From NCBI GenBank assembly GCA_949130495.1, contig OX422209.1:698917257-698981256 (forward strand): a stretch of DNA of 64,000 bases. Direction: 5' to 3'. The notes beneath the pieces are model-generated. The model was not told the origin of the DNA and did no database searches. It saw nothing but the letters and a program-made list of their open reading frames with translations. Positions 21,804 through 35,636 of the stretch are shown here, piece by piece (within the stretch, counting starts at the first letter, position 1; each line of letters opens with the position of its first letter). Made by a program: the position numbers and the translations under genes. The DNA comes from Sambucus nigra (Eukaryota > Streptophyta > Magnoliopsida > Dipsacales > Adoxaceae).

Positions 21804-24646
21804 TGTGACACCCCGCCTAATTAAATACCGGGCGATCACTCCTTTATTTAATTAAAATCAAGGTGAACAGTTGGTTCATTCTTAGCATCACTGTCGTAAA
21901 TATACTTTTCCAATTTAAACACCCTAAATAATTAAGCTAAGTGTCAAAACCATTTAAAACCTTATTGTCATTTGATTAAATCCGGTTATAAAACCTTAAA
22001 CCATTAACATCTAAAGAGTCACACATTAAGAATAAAAATAGAATTGAACATACACGAATTTAATCATCAATAATAAATCCCAACATTTACAACACTAAAG
22101 GAAAACATCCTGACAGTAATAAATCCCGAAATAAAGGTACTAAAAGTAAAAATTTCAATCTCTGACAATACCAACTAAATAATCGAAAGAGGGCGACACA
22201 TGCCCCTGCGGGATAAAACTGAACTAGGAGTAGAATCAAATGGATGAAGTCGTCTAAACAACAGGCCTGCAACTCCCACCTAAGCTGCAGCACGTTCCTT
22301 CCAAAGGATCCTAAGTAAGACGCCCCTGTGGCTGGGCACCTGTAATACATACATATATATACAAGAGAGAAAAGGAAATAGAAACGGGTCAGAGCCCGAT
22401 AGTGTATATGATTTAAAAATTCGTTTAGCAAGTATTTAAATTGATTACAGGCTAATGCAACAACATATTAGTGCGACACTCTCTTGAGAAATTCTCACCT
22501 TTCTTCTAATGTGCACACCTATCGCACTAACCTTCCCAATGGTATATCTCGTCATATACCACACTATCTTTCCCCAATGATTTAACTTACCTTAGGTTAT
22601 TCGCAGGATTTGCAACTGAACAACACAAGTATTTAAAACGTAAGATTTCAATTTGTAACCAAGGTTCTCCTTTTAACTTTATTAGTCAATAAAGTTTTCT
22701 AGTGTCATATTATACTTTCTCAAAACAATTATTTATAATTTGAGTCATCAACCATGTCCTACATATCAAATCACAGTAGGCAGTTCCAGATTTCAGAATT
22801 GCATATATATATTAACTACTCGTATAATATATATATATCATAACAGCACCCCACATAAAAACTATGGTGCGGGCATACTCTTCTATCCAATCCCCGTATC
22901 AATCATACTAAAGGGAATACAAGTTCGGAATCACTCTCGAAGTGTATAAATACATACACAAACAATATTGAGGCGAAGCATAGTTTCCAAGTCCAAGAGG
23001 TCAGTACATACCCTCACGTCTCTTAGGACCGTGACTACCGATTCGATAGCCTGTACCTAGGATTCCTATCTTCTAGGGTACGAGTCAATATCCCCCATAA
23101 GGCACACGAGAAAAGATCGTCCCAGTGCGGTAACCTCAGGGATAGCAAGTAGCGCGGGCATGATTTTCACAAGTATATAATATATGCATACACAATCATA
23201 TAAATATACCACTTTTATTATATCAATTTAGGTTTATCCAATAACCCACATTCACAACATTTATCCTTATTTTCCCATTATTATTTATCAAGTAATGGTT
23301 CGTTTCTAACTTTAATTCGAAGGGTTTTTTCCAACTTATTACGTAACCCTCATGGACTCTATTCTTCCAAATGTACAATTCAGTAGATATCTATTTATGT
23401 TCCAACGTAACTCTCTCTTACGTGTCTCTCCCCTTTAATATATACTTACATTATCCCTTATGCAAAATATCCCAAAAATATAGATTTCGCCTTACATTAA
23501 AGGATTTTGAATTTTATTTTCAAAGATGAGAATTTCAAACGGTTTCGAAATCGGAATTAAAATGGAGTTTTAATTGAATTTTTTATTATCTCTAAGAGTC
23601 CTCAAAACATAAAAATGTCTAGCAAAAAAAATATTAAAAAATATTAAATGGTCCGATCGGGCTGAATTATTTTCTGTAGCTTCCTCTCGTCTTCAGCTAA
23701 TTCTCAGTAAAATTTCATCCAATTCCAACGGTCCGATCGTCCGGAATAATTTTTTTTTTTGTGTTTGTATCTGATTAGAACTCTTTTCTTAATCAAACTC
23801 TTAATCCTTTACATGACAAAGGGTTTCCAGAATATCATATAAATCATCACAACATGAAAATTTCCCCTCTCAAATTGGGTTTTTCTTCCATAAATCTCAT
23901 CCTAATAACTCCTAAACTAATATGGATGATGCATCAACGAAATAAGCAAGATAAACACTTGCCTGGGATTTTCAGAAATCTGGTTTGGTGTTGAATTTGG
24001 TGTGGTTGCGTTCCCCGTCTCGCGATCTACGCGTTGACGGTGGCGGCGGTGTAAACGGGTGAGTTTTGAGCCTTGGAATGCCTTGAGAGCTCTCTCCTCT
24101 CCTCTCCAATGGCCGTTCTAGTGTTTTGAGTTATCTAACCCTAGGAGATAACCTAAACATCTGATATAACCCCTTTAATTTTCGTGGGTTTAATTACTCA
24201 AAAATACAAAATGAACAAAATGCCCTCCCGGGGTACTAATTAGGCCTAAAAACGCCCCGAGACCCAAATCAAACCCCCGGGTGTACTTTTCTGACTATCT
24301 CGACCATTCTGGATGCGTTGGCGCACTCAAAACGACCATACGAACAACCTATAAAATATTCACTTTTATCAATCCACATTTAGTCCCGACACGACACAGG
24401 CGCGTCCCGACTTAAATTTCCACAATTGTCATTTTATTCACACGTGAAAATATTATAAAAATAAATCTCATATATTACCATCTCATCCAGTAATATGCAA
24501 CAAATAATATATTCCCAATAATTACTAACTCTTGTCACGCTAGTAAATATTTAAAACAACATTTCGGATTAAAATTAAATTAATTTATCTCAATTAAATT
24601 TAATAAATTCTTAAATTTAAAAGCCATGAAAATACGGGGTATTACA
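21804..24646 (-). mobile_element. 5' LTR (2.8 kb) of the 17-25 kb gypsy element
   Basis: Starts TGTGACACCCCGCC and ends CGGGGTATTACA. It adjoins an iMet primer site on the left. It shares both ends and interior words (ATACCGGGCGATCACTCC, GGTTCATTCTTAGCATCACT) with the solo LTR 4029-7357. There is no protein-coding ORF. Because the opposite LTR is truncated, a target duplication cannot be checked. Confidence 0.88.
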
Positions 24647-25699
24647 GTATTTAACCATCTACTATTTTTATACTTTATAGTAATCACCGTTTGGTTACTT
24701 GAATATTTTAGATGAGAAGATTGCCCCAAAAAGATATATACACGCTAGCTGAGTTAAATGGCATTCGAAAGGAATTCATCAAATTCATTTTTTATTATAT
24801 ATATTAGGTACACTATGAGGACTATATATGGTGTACTATGCTGAGAATTTCTAGCTGTATATTTGGTTGCATTTTGATATTTTTTTACTATATTTGGTTG
24901 CGTTCTGATGAATTTAATTTTTTTAACTATATTTAGTCATGTTTCGCCCATTTTTATATTTATTGTTCAGTTAGCTATCTAGGCTTGAGTTGTGCATTGC
25001 ATTAACAACTTTTGTCATCCTCAAGAGTAGTTAGCTTGAATTTTTTGGGTTGCGAATATTTAGTTATATATATATATATATATATTGTACTAGCATCATC
25101 ACTAGTTTTTACTTGTGGGTATTTTGATGTAGCAAGTTGGTGACATTATGAGTTTTTGGCTATGGATATTTTCTATTTGAAATAGAAAAGATTTGCATTA
25201 AAGGTGTGATTTTGTACAAATCATATATATAAGATATGTATGCTGGGCACTTATGTCAATTGTGAAAAACTCATAGAAATTGTTTAAAACTATGATAAAT
25301 GTGCATTTGTTAACCACATATTTTTTCAAAAGTTTAATAAATAGAAGTTAAATTTTGCAAATTTTATATGTGCATTGAGAGTTCATTTATAGGGAGAAAT
25401 AACAAGATACAAATCTTTGTGGGGTTTGTTTGTTATTTTTATCAAATGTATCTTAATATTGAGGAGTACATGGGAGTTCACCCATTGTACATATTGTAGA
25501 TATTATTTTTATTTCTTCTTTTGTATCTTTTCTTTCTCTTTGATATTGTTAATTATTAAGAGGAAAAATTAGAAATATTCAGTTTAGTTAGACTTTTACA
25601 TCTCCCTTTTTTCTACATTTTCTTTTCTTTTATTTTGGGAGACTTGATTTCATATATCATTTCTCCTATTTTATATTATTGTTAGTGTAGTTTAAATTT
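24647..25699. other. AT-rich spacer with a short TA run
   Basis: No gene or element end recognised. A TA microsatellite lies at about 25068-25085. Confidence 0.45.
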
Positions 25700-28600
25700 T
25701 AGCCTTATTAGTTGATGAGTGTTAAAATCATAAGTGATTTTAGACCCACATGTGCTCCCCTATGGACCTCAAATGGGTAAGATCAGGGAAATGTCAAAGA
25801 ATGAGACAAAGGTTTAAAGTGTTTCGGACCTCAACAGATGTTCTTACGTTCACTCTATAAGAATTTATTCTTCTTTATTAGAATGTAATTGAGTATTACA
25901 ATCAAAGAGACTCCTTGGCTCTGGTTAAGGGAGTTTATGGTTTTATGGCCTTTGTTAACAATACTGAGGACCGTAGGAAGTAATTAAATGAATTCTCTAA
26001 GGTGCATAGGTACTATTTTAAGGATCCTGTAAGATATACAAAGGGTATAATAATGTAACTTGTCCAAATACATATAAAGACTTCGTAATAGTGGGTTATG
26101 AGTATACAATAAGATGAGGACACTTGTGTGATGCTTGGAATCTTATGAGTCTGATTGTTTGAATGCTCTAATATATTTGGTTGCCAGAGATCAATCCCCT
26201 TACACCTTCTACCAACCTTCTATTTATAGGAAAACTCTTGGAGAGAGAATGAGCGAGCTGTCACAACATAGTTTTGAGAGTTCTAAGGTCTACAGGGCCA
26301 GTTGAAAGGTGGAATGTTGGGAAAAGTATTTGCAAGTTGATTAAGGTGGTTCTTAAATTCATTTAATTCTAGTGAGATCATTCAATGCAGGTGGAGTTAT
26401 GTAATGGTAGTAGGTGGAATAATATTTTGCTTCTCACCCACTCATTCAAACAGATTGTAAGAGCACTGGCAAAGGTCAAAAGGGAGTAAGAGTTGATCAT
26501 AAAGTTATTGGGACTTAATCCTGAAGTGTTTCATGTCGCCACATCCTGGGATTGAGGTTTGGGTAACCTCTAGAGGTCATTATCCTTCAATTTGAGGTCG
26601 GTTAAGAGCGCAGACCATAATGAAACCTTGATGTTGAGGTCTTTGAGCTTATTGGAGGGGGTATATTGGAACGACTAACCTTATCTATGGAGAGGATGTG
26701 TGACTAAGGTATGTCATAGTAACATAGCTCACCCTTAAGTGTATTGGAGGCTTTATGAGATAAAAAATGATTTGTCTGAGGTTAGTGGCTAGCCTTGGAC
26801 ACTCTGATATACCTTGGGGCAATTAGGGAGTTAAAAGAGATTTTAAACACTAAGTGCAAAGTAGGGTATCATCAGTATCTCCTTGTTTATTCTTGAAAAT
26901 ATTGTAAGGGGAAAAACTTATCATTTGTAAAAGTTTGGGGTAGAGTCAGAACAAACCACCAAGATTTCTTTCATCATTAGTTCGTGTTGGAAAGGAGCTT
27001 ACATGTGATTGGGGATAGGTGTTAGTGACTAAGATCTTTGATTTGATTGAGGCATCTGACTTCAGGGGATAGTAGTGGTAAAAATCCTAGGCATTGGAGG
27101 CTATAAAAAAGCCCTTTAGGATGAGTTAACTCTTCACCGTTAACTTACATTTTTTCTCTTTCTTCATAAAACTTACTTGAGAAAGCAAGCCTCTTTGATA
27201 TGTCTTATGATAAGATATTCCATTCCAAGCTCACTAACCCCATGAGTTTATCTATTGTAGGGTCTCAAGGATCTTTACCTACCTTGGTGGAGCTGAACGA
27301 TGAGCCCTTGGCTTGCCTTATTAATGGACAAGTTCCACCAGGAATAATGGTGATGAATTATATGGGAGTCTATGACCCTAGCATTACATATAGGGATCAC
27401 CACGCCTCACGAATCACTAAACAAATATATTCGAGTTTCGAAGAACTTTTCACATCCCGTAGAATGTCTTTCTAAGGGTTGATAATCCTAATCAGAGGGA
27501 CTGATCCATAGTTCATAACTATGTGTTTTCTCATGAGTCCTTCCTTCAATATTGGTCCAGATTCCCCCTACCCTACTAATGATTAAAATTCTAAAGGCTA
27601 TTGGAAATTCCCCTTTTAGTCATTGGCCAATTCGTGGATGACTTTGATGACAAGGATCTTGCCATTCAGGGAGTTCTTGGGGGGGGGGGGGGGGGAATGT
27701 GATGTCTCCCAATCCCTTTTTTTAAAACTATATAGGGTTTAAGCATAGAGAAAGCCTACTGACATATGTCTAAAGTATGTATCCCCTACGACCAATCTGG
27801 TGGGCTTTGGGAGTACGCCTAATTCCCCCCAAAACTCAAGGGGGAATTATTCTTCGTTGGGGGGCTTGAGCTACCTCAGATGCTGCTGAGCCCATGTGTT
27901 GTCCCACTCTTTGGTACACTTCTCCGTCCATGGGTTAGTTGGAACTTTATTTTCATTTCATTGCATGAATTGATCTCTACTTTATGATTTGAACCTTTTA
28001 TTTTCCTTTTGCAGTGCTTCCTGACTCCAATCCTATAATAGATTATATTTTGATTTATTGAAAGAGGAAGGTCATATTTGCAGTTCTAACTGAGGTTCTT
28101 GAGGCCTTTGAAGGAGAGGATGACCAGGTCAAAGGTGGGGATGACCTCTCAGAAGATTGTAGGGGCCTTTGCTTTAGCTGATGAGCCCATTACTCTTTTT
28201 AACTTTTCTTCTTGTAACTAACTAGACCTTTTTCTTTTTACCCTCTTTACTTTGATGGTTAACTCTAATCTATATTTAATTCAATAGATGAATGGGAGGA
28301 AATGAGAATTATTGTTGAGGTTTGTTACCCCGATGTACATTCCAATACCTCGGGTCAAACTAGGGGAGGTGGCCAACTTGGGGTCTGGCCTTGTTTAATG
28401 CTCAGGTTTGGAGCTCGGTAAAACCCTACCTCTGTTGTAAGAAGCTTTAGAGGTAGGTGGGACTACCGGGTTAACTTGGGAAGATCTTTATATTCCAGGA
28501 GACTTGCAGCCCTTGGCCTCAAGGGATGAAGTTTCAGTGAACGTGGTGCCTCCCAATGTGGAAGGGAATTTACAAGGGGAAACTGAGGTGCCCAGTACGT

Positions 28601-29830
28601 CAGAGGGGGAAGAACCTCTTTCCTTGGTGGTGGAGGCCCTACATGTCCCGATGAAGATAAATAGCTCTGACATGGTGGACACCTTGAGGACTAGGGGTAC
28701 TCCTACCAATATTAAGGAACTGGTTCACTTTATGGGAGAGGTACTTGCATATTTTCCTGTCTCCTTAATTAGATTTCATTCTATTATCCTCATATGTTTT
28801 TCTCTTGCAGTCTCAATAATTTAAGGAGGCTATCTTGGATAATTATCTTAGCTAAAATAAAGCATGGAAAAGGGAAAATAATATGGGAAATAGTTGGGAT
28901 TTCACTCCACAACACTTCAATCGAATGATCGATGGCCACAAGCTACAGATAGAGGCCCTTGAGAGGGAGAGATGGACACTTTAAAGGCTCAGGATGACAT
29001 TTTGGAATAGGAGAATCTCTATAATGAGAAGATCCTTAGAGACAGTGCCTCATTACTAGTTGCTACTTAGGAGTCTTTAACCAAGGTTGAGGATTTGCAT
29101 GCCTTTGACCATGTTAAGCTTGTGGTGATAACAGAGGACTTTTAGGGACAAAATATTCGGCTAGAAGATGAGGTTGATCTCTCAAGGAAAAAAATCAAGG
29201 ACTTGTTATCTAAGAAGAAAAAACTGACCTCTCAAGGTCAGGATCTTCTAAGGAACTGTGTTGAGGTCCTGGCCAAATACGAAGCACTTCAATCAAAGTT
29301 CAGAGCGAACTGGATGGATATCAAGAGTTTGAGGCTTTTAAAAGATACCTCTTTTAGAATTCCAGTGCTGGCTTTGAAGATTTCAAGATGAAGGTCCAGG
29401 TATTGTTTACTGAGATGGGCTTCTTTGGTTTATTTCCTCAAGCCCAAAAATTCGAAGAAGAGAGATCTGATGATGAAGGCAGCGGTTGTGATGACTTTGA
29501 GGATGCTTGTTTTCCCAAGTCCCAAGGGGGAGAGACTAAAGGATACTTCTTCCCTTCTTCCTGTAATAAGTTAAGCCCATGGAAACCCCAGGTACTCAAG
29601 CTTTGAAAGTCTTATTATGTAATCTTTTTTTTTGTAAATCGTTGATTGGTCGCGGGCCTCTTTTTTGTAACCTCTCTTTTTACCTTCAATGAAGAGGTAT
29701 TTTTGAGAGGGAATGTGCATTTTTTTAATTTTCACTTCACGCTTGTTTTCATTTTTTACTTTTCTAAGGAATTTATGCACTTCTTGAGATGTCTGAGATC
29801 TTACCTGCATGTAGTGTACATCTAGTACCT
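25700..29830 (-). mobile_element. Tat-like retrotransposon remnant, copy B (3' LTR-like part and antisense gene)
   Basis: TTGATGAGTGTTAAAATC at about 25708, followed by AATGAGACAAAGGTTTAAAG and CTCTATAAGAATTTATTC, lines up with the LTR starts of copies A and C (ATGAGACAAAGATTTTTAAA, TATAAGAATGG). An antisense gene relic follows on the plus strand from 27200, the same order as in copy C. The LTR end and the polypurine tract cannot be found, so the bounds are approximate. It is much more decayed than copy C. A G(17) run lies at 27679-27695. Confidence 0.5.
27200..29606 (+). pseudogene. Relic of a Tat-type antisense gene (gypsy-type plant transposon protein)
   Basis: Starts with an ATG at 27200 (MSYDKIFHSKLTNPM, open for 91 codons). 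CTATAAAAAAG lies about 95 bases upstream and could be its TATA box. After a stop at 27475, broken frames carry pieces such as VHNYVFSHESF near 27510, a Lys/Glu-rich coiled-coil stretch at 28900-29390, and an acidic tail (EEERSDDEGSGCDDFEDA) at 29450-29510. Position, strand and composition resemble the copy C antisense gene at 56972-59111, but direct residue similarity is weak by eye. The gene has at least several stops and probably lost introns or frames, so function is excluded. Confidence 0.45.
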
Positions 29831-30286
29831 AAATATTACTTAGGAAAATAAGATAATTAGGGAATCCATTCTATTGCGGTAGATCTAAGGGCCCTGAAAC
29901 CTGTGCTTTGGACTTTCACAGTTTGTCAAAGTCAAAACTGTGATTCTGTAGTGGGGCTTTGAGCCTAAGAATCTTATCACCTTTTATTCCTATGTTTTTT
30001 TTAGATTAGAAGCCCACCATATTTGTTCAAACACTTAGCCCTCCAAATTCTTTTGGGCATAAATTTGCAGAAGTTAAACCTATAATGGATCGTAAGGACA
30101 TACAACTTGATCTTAAACATTTTAAATATAAATTCCTTATAAGGGTCCTATAACCTCCGGACTGAGTAGAACTGAAACCCAAAGTCCCCTAAAACTCCAT
30201 AAGATCTCTCATCTTGGGTACTAAGTCCTCCAGATTTAAAAAGAGTTTGAAATTTTGAAGTTCCTACAAGGTTTTAGGACATTCGG
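29610..30286. other. Spacer, nothing recognised
   Basis: AT-rich sequence between the copy B relic and the next LTR. There are no ORFs or repeats of note. It ends TTCGG, directly next to the LTR start at 30287. Confidence 0.45.
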
Positions 30287-30858
30287 TGTAACGCGCCGAC
30301 CCGAGTTTGGGTCATCGTTGGGTCAACCCGCACTAAGTCAAGGAGTTAAAGGGGGAGGGGGAAAGTCTATTTTATTTATTTAAAAAAATTCTTTAATTAC
30401 ACCATTAACTAAGAACTAAATTTTTCGATTCTGATCTTGAGAAAAGAAGTGATCACTTTAAGTGATTAGTTAATTTAAAAAATTATTTATGAAAATCCAA
30501 TTTAGCCACAATACTAATTAAATAGTAAATGAATCACATTCAACCATGTATTATTACAAGCTACGACGAAAGGCCTGAATCAATGTTTAAAGTTTTGAAT
30601 CCAACAAAGTTCCAAACATAGTTCCAAAAAGAGATAGAGCACTAACAACGTTGATTGCCCTCTAGGGCCTTACCCGCGTCCTTTATAACATCCCTACTCG
30701 ATGTACCTGTGGTGGGAGTGGTGGTTTTAAAATAAAAGCAGTGGTGAGCGAGAACTTATCAAAGTGGGCAACAATATGCTATACATTTTCTACAAAAATA
30801 CTATACATATAACGTGTATTTTAATTAATTCCTAAAACGTTTAACAATTTATCCAGTA

Positions 30859-33530
30859 CTAGTTGGAAACTCATGCGATGCGTGGGTCAAACATTATCAA
30901 AAGCAAAAAAATCAAAGGCAATGTAAGTATGAAGAAAATATAAAATAAACAGGGCAATAGGTTAAACATTCAGAGTAGTTGTGATAAAAAACCACAATAA
31001 GTAGAAATATATTACAAACTATGTCAATACCAAATATATATTTTCGTAAGTTTATATATTACTTAGGATAATTAAATAATATATTGGAGATATTGCTTTA
31101 AAAGGAAGAATTTTAAGACCTACAGTCATATTTGAAATAAATAAATTCATAAATTGAACAAACAATAGCAAGAGATATTGACAAAAAAATTATTTTTGGT
31201 GTTATTGAAGGATTAGTTTCCATACTAAAACATAAGCTTAGCATATCATTCAACTTCTTGATTTTTTTAAACATTGATAGAGATAGGGGGACTTGGTCCT
31301 TGTTGTACTGTTGATTGTGTTATTAAATTACAATATATTTATTCTTATTCCAGAATAGTGGTATCATACATGTTTTCTCTATTTCTTTAAGCCCACTAAA
31401 TAAATTCAAGGGTTCGTCTTTAACTTTCATCTAATAATATTCATGTTACATTATTCATGCCTCTAGTCATATATTTCACTAAGTTGAGCTAAACTAATTA
31501 TTTTAACAATTGCAGGGAACATTTTTGTACAATAATGGAACAATAAGACTGAAAGCAGAATGAAGTTTAATGTAATATATCATTGCAAAAGAATGAGTAC
31601 GCTATGATATAGCAGGATATCATGTGTACTTGAAATGAGCCATGATATAGCTGGAAATAATGTGTACTTGAAGAAATAATTTCTTTAGGTTTGGGACACT
31701 TTCGGAACATTTGCACAACTAAAGTTAATCAAAATAGTTTGGTAGCCAGCACTTTCAACACCATATTCTCTTCTCTCGTTAAAAGCAATTGAAAATATAA
31801 AGATATATAGTTCCTTTCTATTGGACAATACTTATTTTATAGAAATGAAACATACATAATTTTATTATATGTTGACTTCAATCCAATAATTAAAAAGTTA
31901 TTTTTTATCTCAATATCGTCTTTATCTCTTATCTTCAAGTTTCTAAACATTATATTTACACACAAAAATCATTATTTCCTTTTATCTAACAATTTTTGCA
32001 AGAAGGAGCTATACTAATTGGTGCCTAGATCCATTACCATTATCAAACACGAAATAAAATATGTATAGAGACATGAAATACACACTTGCCTATATTCAAT
32101 GTATGCTAAAAGGTCTAGAGTAGTGAAACAAAAAAAACATAAAAAAATTGTTTATATTGTACATTATCAATGTAAACCCTTTTTTGAGTCATACAAACAT
32201 ATTTATATGTGCAATTGCAAAGGTCCATAAAAAACTAACCTAAATCTCCTCAATATTAGTCAGTATGTTTCTCAATTAAAAAAATATCACAACCCACAAT
32301 CTATTTCAGTGGGTTACCTACAGTCACTATACTTTGATAGTTAATAAAATTCCTAAACACATTTGCCATACATTTTAGACCAAATCAAAGTTATTATGCA
32401 TTAGCAAATTTATAGCAGAAAAGGAAAAATAATTATAATGAACAAATGAAAGTAACAAATTACATGATGGGTCCAAAAACTATTAGATTAGATTTTCTTA
32501 TATGGCATCATTACAAACTATCACTATAATATGAACATATTGTATTTTCAATAACACAGTGAAATTTTCCTATCTTCACATCTAAGGATGGATTTGGGGT
32601 GGGTTTGGACAAATTCGACCCCGACCTAGTTTACCCCACCCAAACCCGACCCCGAACCCACGCCGAACCCATCCTAAACTCGTCCAAAACATATTTTTAT
32701 GAGATTGTTTTTTTAACTTAATTTACATAATTTTCAAACAAATTTCAGTTTTGTTTTTTAAGTTTTGTAATACGAGAAAAATGACATGGTTTTCAAGATT
32801 ATAAATAAATATGTAAATAAACTAACCTAGCCACTGATTTACATATTATAGCCAAAACAATATATCTACTATCTTCACATACAAACATATTATAACCGTC
32901 AGTGCTTATTCGATTTTTTATATTATAGAATGTAATAGGAACAAACGGAACTATCTTCACATAAAGTTTGTAAAAAAAAGTCATTAGTTTGTAAGTTGTT
33001 AGAGGTCAAAAAATGAGCAAAAAAATGAGTACATCTACGACAGTCAGAAAATGAGCAGAGCAGGAAAAAAAACGGCAGAGCCGAGCAGAAATCGTAACAA
33101 CTTACATCTACGGTGTAAGTTGCCACTGGGCGGGAGAGATGGGAGCGGCAGGATTAATTTGTCAGTCTCATTTATCCTTCAGTCTCATTTATCACATTCA
33201 TTTGGTTGTCTTACTTATACATTTCCAAACACAACCATTATCAATTCCGTTTTACATTATCTTTTCTCAGAATCTTCAAATATCCTCATAGTTTAGTGGG
33301 CTCCACATCGCCGATTATGCAACCATATGCTCTGACCAGTGATTTTTTGTCTTCTAGCAAGGGCTCTAGGCCCTCCTTAATTATCCCGATATCATCCGAG
33401 ATAAATTTAATGTGTGTTAACATTTAATATCCATATTACTCCACCTTTTTAGCGTTTTTCTCATTATATTATGGTTTAAGACATTCATTCATTTTATCAA
33501 CGTTCCATTTATTCACTTTATCCATTTTTC
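30859..33530 (-). mobile_element. Candidate Helitron or other insertion in the LTR
   Basis: On the minus strand the left end reads CACGCATCGCATG (a short hairpin with one G-T pair), then AGTTTCCAA, then CTAG, followed by T. This is the usual shape of a Helitron 3' end, and the insertion follows an A, as expected. The other end is not fixed; GA followed by T occurs near 33,535. No helicase or Rep ORF is seen, so it would be non-autonomous. The content is AT-rich with one GGGTTTGG/CCCAAACCC-rich patch at 32583-32690. Confidence 0.4.
33098..33122. repeat. Short perfect inverted repeat (9-bp arms)
   Basis: CAACTTACA, a 7-base loop, then TGTAAGTTG. It lies inside the candidate Helitron insertion. 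Its function is unknown. Confidence 0.8.
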
Positions 33531-34479
33531 ACTACAAATCTGACAGATGAGTTCAAAGAGGTAGTCCAACCACTAGGACCATCACTTTTGCCCAAATCAC
33601 TTATTTGACCTTTTATCATAAATTTTATGAAAAACATATTTATTTTGATTTTGACACTAGAACTTAACCTTTTTCTTTCAAAACTTCCTCTCTATGATTT
33701 TATGTCAAAAATCATGTTATCATTTTATGTTTTGTCACATAAAATATAATTACTCATATAAGACCATTTTTAATTAATTCCCTTAACTTTAACCAATTAT
33801 TATATATGACCCCAAATAATATTTTTACTCATTCCAATAATATTTAACACATTTTAGGACTGATTTTCTACCTTTATCAATTTCTTTATAAAACCCATTA
33901 TAACATGCTCCAACAAGTCTAAGATGTCATCATCTACCTTACTACATGACTCTACATGTGTGAAAGAGGATTTGAAGCCTAGAAATTCCTCAAAAATGCA
34001 CTTAAACAAATAAAATTAAGGGTTTGAATATTTCATATGCTTTCTTCCATTTTCAAGGTAAAATGCCAAATATTTGTACAAAGATCCTTCTAAGACTTGG
34101 TCTTGTTAAAAACTCAATTTTTGCATGATTGCAATATGTCATCAAATAACTTCATTTTAGGCATTAAAAATCATCTAACATTCGTCCTACATGTTTTACA
34201 TAGCTAGAAACCTTTAAAACTTGGATTAGAAGAGGAGAAATACAAAAGGAATGATTTGAGAGCTCCTAAAAATTCCTAAGCTCCAAGACTTCAAAAACTC
34301 CTTCCAATGACTTCAAAACTCCTCTCTATAAGCTTTGCTCCACCATTTTCTTCCTTAACAAAAGATAGAAGATGGTAAAAGTGATTGTAAATGGAGTGTA
34401 TTATGGTTCTAAAATGGTGGCAAGGTTTGGCTGTGGTAGAAAAATGGTTAGAGAGGAAGAAGATGGGTGTATGGAACTT

Positions 34480-34482
34480 AGA

Positions 34483-34514
<32 letters not shown>
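34480..34514. repeat. (GA)n microsatellite
   Basis: About 15 GA units inside the LTR 30287-35117. Confidence 0.95.
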
Positions 34515-34517
<3 letters not shown>

Positions 34518-35636
34518 TGAAAAATGTTAAAGGAAACCACCCTCACCCTCTCCTCTTATAATCTTAATAAAACCCATTTAAACCATTTAATAACTCCCCC
34601 AAACACACCGAACAGTTTCTTCTCATCAAGGCCACCAGATTTTGACATGTCATCCATCCAATTGCTAAAAACATGACATCACATCAAGCTAAGTCAAAAT
34701 AACTGATTTTTTCCCAGTTATTCAAACGAGAATATTACCTCATTTGAACTTGATCAAGATCTTGTTCGATCAACCTTCGAATGACATTTTAATGGGGATA
34801 GGAACCTATTACAGAGATGGGTCATTTGATCGTCGTTCGAAGTCAACTTTGAACGAAATTGGCTTTTTGGTTAACAAATTAGTCTTCTCGTACGAACGAA
34901 ATGGATACCTCATTTAAACGACTTCTATATCCATATGATCCATAAAATTTCTTAAATTCCCAATATCTCTCAAGAGCTTCCAACAATTATCATCAAGTCC
35001 AAAAAAATAATTGAACATTGATATAAAGGTCCATATATCAGTGGTTCAAATCCCAAGGGTTTCATATGATTTTGAATTACACGGGGAAATAATAATATAT
35101 CGGGCACGGGTATTACATTATCCCCTCCTTAGGATATTTCTCCCTAGAAATAAGAACAATCGACTAAGGGAAGAGTTCTAGGTGCTTCTCCCGTATCTCA
35201 AACTCGCATTCCCAAGTCGCACCTTAAACGCCTTGAAACTCCTAAAGGATCTTCACTAACAACCTTATTGGACAAGAGCCTCTACTTGTGATCTAGAATT
35301 GATAGAGGTCATGTGGGAAATATGACATCTTACTCTAACTCGATGAGGTTTCAATCGATGAAATAACGGGGTCGTGAAGGCGTTTCTTCAACATAAAGAC
35401 ATAGAACATGTTATGCACTTAGTAAAAACTATGGAGGCAGTGTCAAGAGGTATGACGAGTCCCCAATCTACTCCAACATTTCAAAGGGGCTGATGTACTA
35501 TGGAGCGAGCTTCCCCTTTTGCCTAAATCGTTAACTACCAGTCCTTTCTCTATCCTTAATTCTTCTGTCGTATATGTGCCATCATGACTCTGTACCAAAT
35601 TATCTGAACCTTTTTCGTCATATCTTGAATCTTTTT

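Larger units (their letters stand above)
30287..35117 (-). mobile_element. 3' LTR of the chromovirus-like element, with a 2.7 kb insertion
   Basis: Starts TGTAACGCGCCGACCCG and ends GGGTATTACA before a polypurine tract. The first 570 bases match the right LTR from 39784 almost word for word up to about 30850. There the two diverge abruptly at the insertion that starts at 30859. LTR-like sequence appears to resume near 33,530. Net LTR length would be about 2.1 kb. Confidence 0.75.
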
